A DNA stretch of 64,000 nucleotides from Sphaerisporangium viridialbum (GTDB lineage: Bacteria > Actinomycetota > Actinomycetes > Streptosporangiales > Streptosporangiaceae): the NCBI RefSeq assembly GCF_049674955.1, contig NZ_CP187232.1, positions 3,038,001 to 3,102,000 of the forward strand. Reading direction: 5' to 3'. The notes beneath the pieces are model-generated. The model was not told where the DNA came from. It worked only from the letters and a program-made list of their open reading frames with translations, and searched no databases. Position numbers and translations under genes: made by a program. Shown here in pieces: positions 56,801 through 64,000 of the stretch (position 1 is its first letter; each line of letters starts with the position of its first letter).

Positions 56801-57319
56801 ATGCCAAACTCCCGTACACCGGCGTCACGGGGCGACGAGCATCGAAAAGTGATTCGCAAGTTCTACGACGCCTTCGCGAACCGTGACATCGACGCCATGG
56901 GCCGGTGTTACCACCCGGACGTCAGCTTCGGCGACCCCGTCTTCCTCGAACTGGATGGCCGTGACCGGGTCATGGGCATGTGGCGCATGCTCATAGAGCG
57001 CAATCGCGGCACCGAGGTCTCCGCCCGCGACATCGAGGCCGACAACTATTCGGGCACGGCCCACTGGACGGCGAAGTACGTCTTCTCGCAGACCGGCAGG
57101 CGCGTGGTCAACGAGATCGACGCCCAGTTCCGCTTCGAGGAGGGGCTGATCGTGCGTCACCATGACCAGTTCGACTTCCGCCACTGGAGCAGGATGGCGC
57201 TCGGCCTGCCCACGGGGGTGCTGCTCGGCTGGACGCCGATGCTGCGCCGCAAGGTACGGGACCGGGCACGCGGCCAGCTGGACGAGTACCTGCGGAGCGA
57301 TACGCCTATATCAGGCTAG
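56801..57319 (+). CDS. SnoaL/NTF2-like protein
   Basis: The 172-residue protein has an NTF2-like fold: HRKVIRKFYDAFANRDIDAMGRCYHPDVSFGDPVF, then the strand HWTAKYVFSQTGRRVVNEIDAQFRFEEGLIVRHHDQFDF. The Asp/His positions of SnoaL cyclases are partly present. Similar proteins are listed as nuclear transport factor 2 family; function unknown. It lies 9 bp after the amidohydrolase and may be co-transcribed. Confidence 0.88.
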   Translation: MPNSRTPASRGDEHRKVIRKFYDAFANRDIDAMGRCYHPDVSFGDPVFLELDGRDRVMGMWRMLIERNRGTEVSARDIEADNYSGTAHWTAKYVFSQTGRRVVNEIDAQFRFEEGLIVRHHDQFDFRHWSRMALGLPTGVLLGWTPMLRRKVRDRARGQLDEYLRSDTPISG

Positions 57320-57386
57320 GGTCTGACACGGGCGGAACGCACCGGAGCCGGGCTCGCCGTCCCCACAGTCCCCAGGGAGGTGTGCC

Positions 57387-58532
57387 GTGCCGGAGCGTCG
57401 TGTGCGAGGGCTGAGAGACCTGATGCGAGTGCAGACCCGTGGTGCCGATCACGAGGTGGCGCCCGAGCACTCCATGGATCCCCGCTCCAAGGAGATCGAC
57501 GCCCCGGCACAGCAGAGCGTCATCGACAACGCCGTGTACGTGGACGGCCGGCGCGCCGACACCCCGCCGTCGCTGGCCGAGGCGGTGGCGGCCCTGCGCA
57601 TGCGGCCGGGGAGCATGGCGTGGATCGGCCTCTACCGCCCGTCGGACGGCGAGATCCTCAAGGTCGCCGAGGAGTTCGGCCTGCACGAGCTGGCCGTCGA
57701 GGACGCCATCGTCGCCCACCAGCGTCCGAAGGCCGACCGGTACGGCGACACGCTCTTCCTGGTCCTGCGCGCCGCCCAATATCTGGACTCGCCGGAGAAG
57801 GTGGAGTTCGGCGAGCTCCACGTCTTCGTCGGGCCGGACTTCGTGCTGACCGTCCGCCACAGCGAGGCCCCCGACCTCAGCAAGGTCCGCCGCCGCATGG
57901 AGAACGACCCCCACCTGCTGCGGCAGGGCCCGCAGGCCGTCCTCTACGCGATCCTGGACGCGGTCGTCGACGGGTACGCGCCGGTCGTCGCGGGCCTGCA
58001 GAAGGACATCGACGAGATCGAGGTCCAGGTCTTCGGCGGCGACCCCGCGGCGCCGAGGCGCATCTACGCCCTGTCGCGCGAGGTGATCGAGTTCCAGCGG
58101 GCCACCCGGCCGCTGCTCGACATGCTCACCGGCCTGATCGCCGGCTCCCCGAAGTACGGCGTCGACGAGGAGCTCCAGCGTTACCTGCGCGACGTGGCCG
58201 ACCACGCGATCACGGTCGTGGAGCGGGTGGACAACTTCCGCCAGATGCTCCAGGACATCCTCATCGTCAACTCGACCCTGGTCAGCCAGGCGCAGAACGA
58301 GGAGATGAAGAACGTCACCCAGGCGAGCTACGCCCAGAGCGAGGAGGTCAAGAAGATCTCCTCCTGGGCGGCCATCCTCTTCGCCCCCACCCTCGTCGGC
58401 ACGATCTACGGCATGAACTTCACCCACATGCCCGAGCTCGATTGGGTCTACGGCTACCCCTTCGCCGTCGCGCTGATGGCGGCGGTGTGCGGCGCCCTCT
58501 ACCTGGTCTTCAAACGCCGCAACTGGCTGTGA
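57387..58532 (+). CDS. corA: CorA-type magnesium/cobalt transporter
   Basis: The 381-residue protein has the large cytoplasmic domain (LHELAVEDAIVAHQRPK, TLFLVLRAAQYL, VGPDFVLTVRH), a long helix, and two C-terminal membrane helices with the signature YGMNF (GMN selectivity loop) before MPELDWVYGYP. Forms a homopentameric Mg2+/Co2+ channel. The GTG at 57387 follows AGGGAGG. An N-terminal extension of about 60 residues precedes the core, which is common in actinomycetes. Confidence 0.95.
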   Translation: MPERRVRGLRDLMRVQTRGADHEVAPEHSMDPRSKEIDAPAQQSVIDNAVYVDGRRADTPPSLAEAVAALRMRPGSMAWIGLYRPSDGEILKVAEEFGLHELAVEDAIVAHQRPKADRYGDTLFLVLRAAQYLDSPEKVEFGELHVFVGPDFVLTVRHSEAPDLSKVRRRMENDPHLLRQGPQAVLYAILDAVVDGYAPVVAGLQKDIDEIEVQVFGGDPAAPRRIYALSREVIEFQRATRPLLDMLTGLIAGSPKYGVDEELQRYLRDVADHAITVVERVDNFRQMLQDILIVNSTLVSQAQNEEMKNVTQASYAQSEEVKKISSWAAILFAPTLVGTIYGMNFTHMPELDWVYGYPFAVALMAAVCGALYLVFKRRNWL

Positions 58533-58560
58533 AATCCGACATTTCGGGTAGGTCCGGCGT

Positions 58561-59130
58561 ATGGAGGATCGTGTGCTGGAACTGCACGCCATCGCGATGG
58601 ACGAGTTCGGTCTGCGGGTGGCGATGATCAATGACGACGCCTGGAACTCCCCGACGCCCTGTTCCGAGTGGACCGTCCGCGACCTGGTGAACCACCTCGT
58701 GGTCGAGCAGCTCTGGGTGCCGCCGCTGCTCGCGGGCAGGACCGTGACCGACGTGGGCGACCGGTTCGACGGCGACCAGCTCGGTGAGGACCCCGTGGGC
58801 CGGTGGACGGACGCCAGCGTCGCGGCGCAGCGCGCGCTGGCCGAGCCGGGAGCGCTCGACCGGGAGGTCCACCTCTCCTACGGGACGGTGGACGCCCGGC
58901 GCTACTGCATGGAGATGGCCAGCGACCTCGCCGTCCACGCCTGGGACCTCGCCCGCGGCCTCGGGGTCGACGACCGCGTGGACCCCGACCTCATGGCCGA
59001 GGTCTACGACTACCTCTCCCCGATGGCCGGGGCGCTCGCGGGAAGCGGCATGTTCGGCGAGCCCGTCCCCGTGCCCGGCGACGCCGACGCGCAGGCCCGT
59101 ACCCTCGCCCTGACCGGCCGCCGGCCCTGA
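58561..59130 (+). CDS. TIGR03086 family metal-binding protein (DinB/MDMPI-like)
   Basis: The 189-residue helical protein has the TIGR03086 pattern: SPTPCSEWTVRDLVNHLVVEQLWVPPLLAG at the N-terminus and EMASDLAVHAWDLARGLG in the middle. The His residues in NHLVVEQ and VHAWD with the intervening acidic residues form the expected divalent metal site, related to mycothiol-dependent maleylpyruvate isomerase. Thiol-dependent detoxification is likely but the substrate is unknown. Confidence 0.9.
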   Translation: MEDRVLELHAIAMDEFGLRVAMINDDAWNSPTPCSEWTVRDLVNHLVVEQLWVPPLLAGRTVTDVGDRFDGDQLGEDPVGRWTDASVAAQRALAEPGALDREVHLSYGTVDARRYCMEMASDLAVHAWDLARGLGVDDRVDPDLMAEVYDYLSPMAGALAGSGMFGEPVPVPGDADAQARTLALTGRRP

Positions 59131-59151
59131 CGATCACACGCGGCTCGCCCT

Positions 59152-59167
59152 CGCCGCCGGGGCGGCG
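59152..59167. terminator. Small hairpin between convergent genes
   Basis: CGCCGC (59152-59157) and GCGGCG (59162-59167) with a CGGG loop lie between the TIGR03086 gene and the E1 gene. It is short, so only a weak terminator candidate. Confidence 0.4.
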
Positions 59168-59220
59168 TTCGCCTCGGTACGGATGCACCGGCTCGGGCCA
59201 CGCTGTTCACCAGGGTCGGA

Positions 59221-61494
<2,274 letters not shown>

Positions 61495-61536
61495 TGTCCG
61501 AGTGGACCGCTCTATTTGACTGTGATTAATGACGGT

Positions 61537-61565
61537 TTGTCAGATGGCACAACCGTTTGCATAAT
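61537..61565 (+). promoter_or_regulatory. Sigma-70-type promoter of the secreted Ig-like gene
   Basis: TTGTCA (61537-61542) and CATAAT (61560-61565) are separated by exactly 17 bp, about 75 bp upstream of the GTG at 61640. It is in the divergent region with the E1 gene and A/T-richer than surroundings. Confidence 0.55.
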
Positions 61566-61639
61566 GCGGCCGTCTACTACTAAGGAATGACGTGGCACCC
61601 TCAAAGCCGCGTTAAAGCAACGGGAAGAAGGGACAACCC

Positions 61640-63016
61640 GTGTTAAAACGCATCCGTGCCGTCGTCGTGGCGATGGCCATGGGCGCCGGAGCCCTCGCTC
61701 TGGTGACCCCATCGGCGTCGGCGTCGGCAGGGAGACTCGCGGCCCCCGACGTCTCCTCGGTGGAGGTGGGCCCCAGCCCGGTCGTCGTCGAGAGCAAGGA
61801 CGGCAAGGCGGTCACCTTCAGCTTCCTGGTCGACGGCGCGACCAGCGGGGGCTTCACGCTGAAGCGTCCGAACGGCTCGACGCTCGACGTCGAGGCCAAG
61901 AAGGTCGACGAGGCCGGCGGCAAGCAGAAGTGGCAGGGCACCCGCACCTTCGGCCGCTCCGACGCCCCCGGCGAGTGGAAGGTCACCGCCAAGGCGACCA
62001 GCGTCGTCGGCACCGGGCAGGCGAGCAAGGACTTCCAGGTCAAGCAGGTCTGGGAGACCGACCTCGCCGGGTTCGGCGCCTCACCCGAGCCCGTCGACCA
62101 GGGCGACACGCTCACCCTCCAGGGCCGGCTGCTGCTCAACGGCACCGGCGGGTACGGGCCGTACAAGGGGCAGAAGGTCTACATCGCCTTCCGCGCCGAG
62201 GGCAGCGCCGGTTATGACCGGGTCGCCTACGACTACACCGACTGGAACGGCCGGTTCTCGGCCGGCGTCAAGGCCGACCGCACGGGCTGGTGGCGGGCGG
62301 AGTACGACGGCTCGGCGGTCGCGCACAAGGCCACCAGCGACAGCGACCAGGTCGACGTGCGCCAGAAGTCCACCGGCAGCCGGATCACCGGGTTCGACGT
62401 GAACCCCGACCCCGCCGACCAGGGCGACAGGCTGTCCGCGCGCGGGCGTCTCGAACTGGACACCTCGCACGGCTGGGAGGGCTACCGGGGGCAGAAGGTC
62501 GACCTGCTGTTCAAGCCCGACGGTTCGCGCTCGTGGCAGGTCGTGGGGCACGACTGGACCGACCGTGGCGGCCGGTTCTCGATCGGCGCCCAGGCTGAGC
62601 GGTCCGGCTGGTTCCGGGCCGGATTCGACGGCGCCCGGGGCGTGAAGGGCACGAGCAGCCGGTCCGTGTACGTCACGGTCAACGAGCCGGAGCCGCCCGC
62701 CGACACCCGGATCATCAAGTTCAACGCGTACCCCGAGCCGGTGAAGTACGGCAAGTACGTCAAGAACAGGGGCACGCTGCAGATCTGGGACGGCGACCAC
62801 TGGGTCGCCTACGACCACGTGAAGGTGGCCCTGTACTTCAAGCAGGCCGGCCACTCCAAGTGGGAGTACGTCAAGACGGTCAGCACCAACGGCTCCGGGA
62901 AGTTCTGGACCCAGGTCAAGGCCTGGAACTCCGGCTACTGGAAGATCCGCTTCAAGGGCAACGGCGAGGCCACGGCCTCGTCCAGCAGGAGCGACTACGT
63001 GAGGGTGAAGAAGTAA
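61640..63016 (+). CDS. Secreted protein with Ig-like repeats
   Basis: The 458-residue protein has a signal peptide (LKRIRAVVVAMAMGAGALALV, cleavage near ASASA) and then four beta-rich units. The second, third and fourth (from about residues 140, 250 and 350) share the pattern of TDLAGFGASPEPVDQGDTLTLQGRLLL, GQKVYIAFRAEGSAGYDRVAYDYTDWNGRFSAGV, GWWRAEY. These are Ig-like/bacterial Ig folds of wall-associated proteins. No enzymatic motif, no LPXTG. The GTG has AAGGGA upstream. Confidence is high for export and repeats; function unknown. Confidence 0.86.
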   Translation: MLKRIRAVVVAMAMGAGALALVTPSASASAGRLAAPDVSSVEVGPSPVVVESKDGKAVTFSFLVDGATSGGFTLKRPNGSTLDVEAKKVDEAGGKQKWQGTRTFGRSDAPGEWKVTAKATSVVGTGQASKDFQVKQVWETDLAGFGASPEPVDQGDTLTLQGRLLLNGTGGYGPYKGQKVYIAFRAEGSAGYDRVAYDYTDWNGRFSAGVKADRTGWWRAEYDGSAVAHKATSDSDQVDVRQKSTGSRITGFDVNPDPADQGDRLSARGRLELDTSHGWEGYRGQKVDLLFKPDGSRSWQVVGHDWTDRGGRFSIGAQAERSGWFRAGFDGARGVKGTSSRSVYVTVNEPEPPADTRIIKFNAYPEPVKYGKYVKNRGTLQIWDGDHWVAYDHVKVALYFKQAGHSKWEYVKTVSTNGSGKFWTQVKAWNSGYWKIRFKGNGEATASSSRSDYVRVKK

Positions 63017-63034
63017 CAGCCCTCAGGCGACACG

Positions 63035-63066
63035 ACGGCCCGGCAGCCCACGAGCTCCCGGGCCGT
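63035..63066 (+). terminator. Terminator after the secreted Ig-like gene
   Basis: A perfect 9-bp stem ACGGCCCGG (63035-63043) with CCGGGCCGT (63058-63066) and a 14-nt loop, 19 bp after the stop codon. Confidence 0.65.
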
Positions 63067-63180
63067 TCGCTTGCCCATCAGTGCCCACGCGCAGGAGCGG
63101 CACTCCCCGTTCGACGCTCTGCGGCGCCTTCTCGAAACAGGTTTGATCTGGCTTCGGTTCCGTCTGATGGAATATCCGGC

Positions 63181-64000
63181 ATGTCAACACTTCGCGACAA
63201 GGCCCTGTTGTTCCGCTCGATGCATGTCCCCGGTCGGCCGCTGGTACTGCCCAATGCCTGGGACGTCGCCTCCGCGCGTATCGTGGCGGATGCCGGCGCT
63301 GCCGCGGTCGCCACCACCAGCGCCGGTGTCTCGTGGGCCCTGGGCTATGGGGACGGCGACCACCTGGACCGGGACCGCGGCCTCGACCTGATCGCTCGGG
63401 TCGCCGCAGCGGTCGGCGTTCCGGTGACAGCCGATGTCGAAAGCGGCTACGCGCCCGACCCCGCGGGTGTGGCTGAGACCGTGCGGGGCGTGCTCGCGGC
63501 CGGAGCCGTCGGCATCAATCTGGAGGACTCACTCCGCGCGGGCCCGGCCCTGCTGCGTCCCATCCTGGAGCAGTCCGAGCGCATCGCGGCTGCCCGTAGT
63601 GCCGCGGACACCGCTGGTGTGCCGCTGTTCGTCAACACCCGAATCGACACGCACCGTCTGCCGGCCGGGGACCCCGCGGTTTGGCTGAAGGAAACCCTCG
63701 CCCGGGCCGAGGCCTACGTGGCAGCCGGTGCTGACGGAGTGTTCGTTCTCGGTGCTCTGGATGCGGAGACCATCACGGCGCTCGTGCGTGCGGTGTCCGT
63801 GCCAGTGAATGTCCTGGCGGGTCCTGGGACTCTCACCGTGCCCGCGCTCGCGGCGTTGGGTGTGGCTCGTGTGAGTGCTGGGTCCTCGATCGCCGAGGCG
63901 GCGTACGGCTTGGTCGCACGTGCCGCCCGGGAACTGCTCACCGACGGCACCTGTGGAGCCCTTGAGGGCGGTCTTGAGTACGGCACCCTCAATTCGCTGC
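63181..64000 (+). CDS. Isocitrate lyase/PEP mutase family protein, 3' end missing
   Basis: From the ATG at 63181 the frame stays open to the window end (273 codons seen). MSTLRDKALLFRSMH, VLPNAWDVASARIVADAGAAAVATTSAGVSWALGYGDG, PVTADVESGYAPD (metal-binding Asp/Glu), GINLEDS and NTRIDTH match the PEP mutase/isocitrate lyase superfamily barrel. Members cleave or form C-C or C-P bonds of small oxo acids; the specific substrate is not known. The KKCGH motif of true isocitrate lyase is absent. Confidence 0.9.
   Translation, partial: MSTLRDKALLFRSMHVPGRPLVLPNAWDVASARIVADAGAAAVATTSAGVSWALGYGDGDHLDRDRGLDLIARVAAAVGVPVTADVESGYAPDPAGVAETVRGVLAAGAVGINLEDSLRAGPALLRPILEQSERIAAARSAADTAGVPLFVNTRIDTHRLPAGDPAVWLKETLARAEAYVAAGADGVFVLGALDAETITALVRAVSVPVNVLAGPGTLTVPALAALGVARVSAGSSIAEAAYGLVARAARELLTDGTCGALEGGLEYGTLNSL

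Overview
The window is high-GC actinomycete DNA. Third codon positions are strongly G/C, GTG and TTG starts are frequent, and Shine-Dalgarno sites are purine-rich. Gene families point the same way: a TIGR03086-type metal-binding protein, an LCP protein, and a SWIM/DUF5691/MoxR/DUF5682/VWA operon. A filamentous actinomycete of the Streptosporangiales type (Nonomuraea or Streptosporangium relatives) is my inference; no rRNA or marker gene settles it. I saw no rRNA, tRNA, CRISPR array or complete insertion sequence.

Layout. (1) 1-12.4 kb is a surface-glycan and cell-envelope locus. It holds two SAM methyltransferases, a fatty-acid desaturase, dTDP-glucose pyrophosphorylase and 4,6-dehydratase, an ArnC-like glycosyltransferase, a WecE-like aminotransferase with a WecD-like acetyltransferase, two secreted DUF3494 (ice-binding-like) proteins, and a UDP-ManNAc dehydrogenase-like enzyme. 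The nucleotide-sugar genes together resemble those that make dTDP-Fuc4NAc and UDP-ManNAcA in enterobacterial common antigen. (2) 12.4-20 kb holds an SDR, a pirin, a lipoprotein, an unusual FtsH-like AAA protease and an aldehyde dehydrogenase. (3) 20.3-26.8 kb holds a secreted TNT-domain (NAD glycohydrolase) protein facing what looks like an undescribed RiPP locus on the minus strand: MFS transporter, DUF985 cupin, E1/ThiF-like adenylating enzyme with a PqqD-like leader-binding domain, a 42-residue precursor peptide missed by ordinary ORF calling, a hairpin, a DUF6879-like protein, and a membrane M50 protease that also has a PqqD-like N-terminus. (4) 27-28.9 kb is a degenerate tyrosine recombinase, short repeats and a VOC protein. 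(5) 28.9-38 kb is the five-gene SWIM/DUF5691/MoxR/DUF5682/VWA operon, whose genes carry several in-frame minisatellites. (6) 38-46 kb holds MFS, an enolase-superfamily protein lacking its catalytic lysines, a small membrane protein, a bicovalent flavin oxidase, an LCP protein and an alpha/beta hydrolase. (7) 46.3-51.7 kb is sbcD-sbcC. (8) 51.8-64 kb holds a MoxR ATPase with a huge Gly/Tyr repeat region, an M50 protease probably starting at CTG, amidohydrolase, SnoaL-like protein, CorA, TIGR03086 protein, a fused alpha/beta 2-oxoacid dehydrogenase E1, a secreted Ig-like repeat protein, and the start of a PEP mutase/isocitrate lyase family gene.

A theme of the window is in-frame tandem repeats of 6-32 residues in otherwise conserved proteins (FtsH-like, cupin, SWIM, DUF5682, MoxR), which makes those reading frames and several start sites worth confirming. 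All family assignments are from motifs read by eye; no database search was run.
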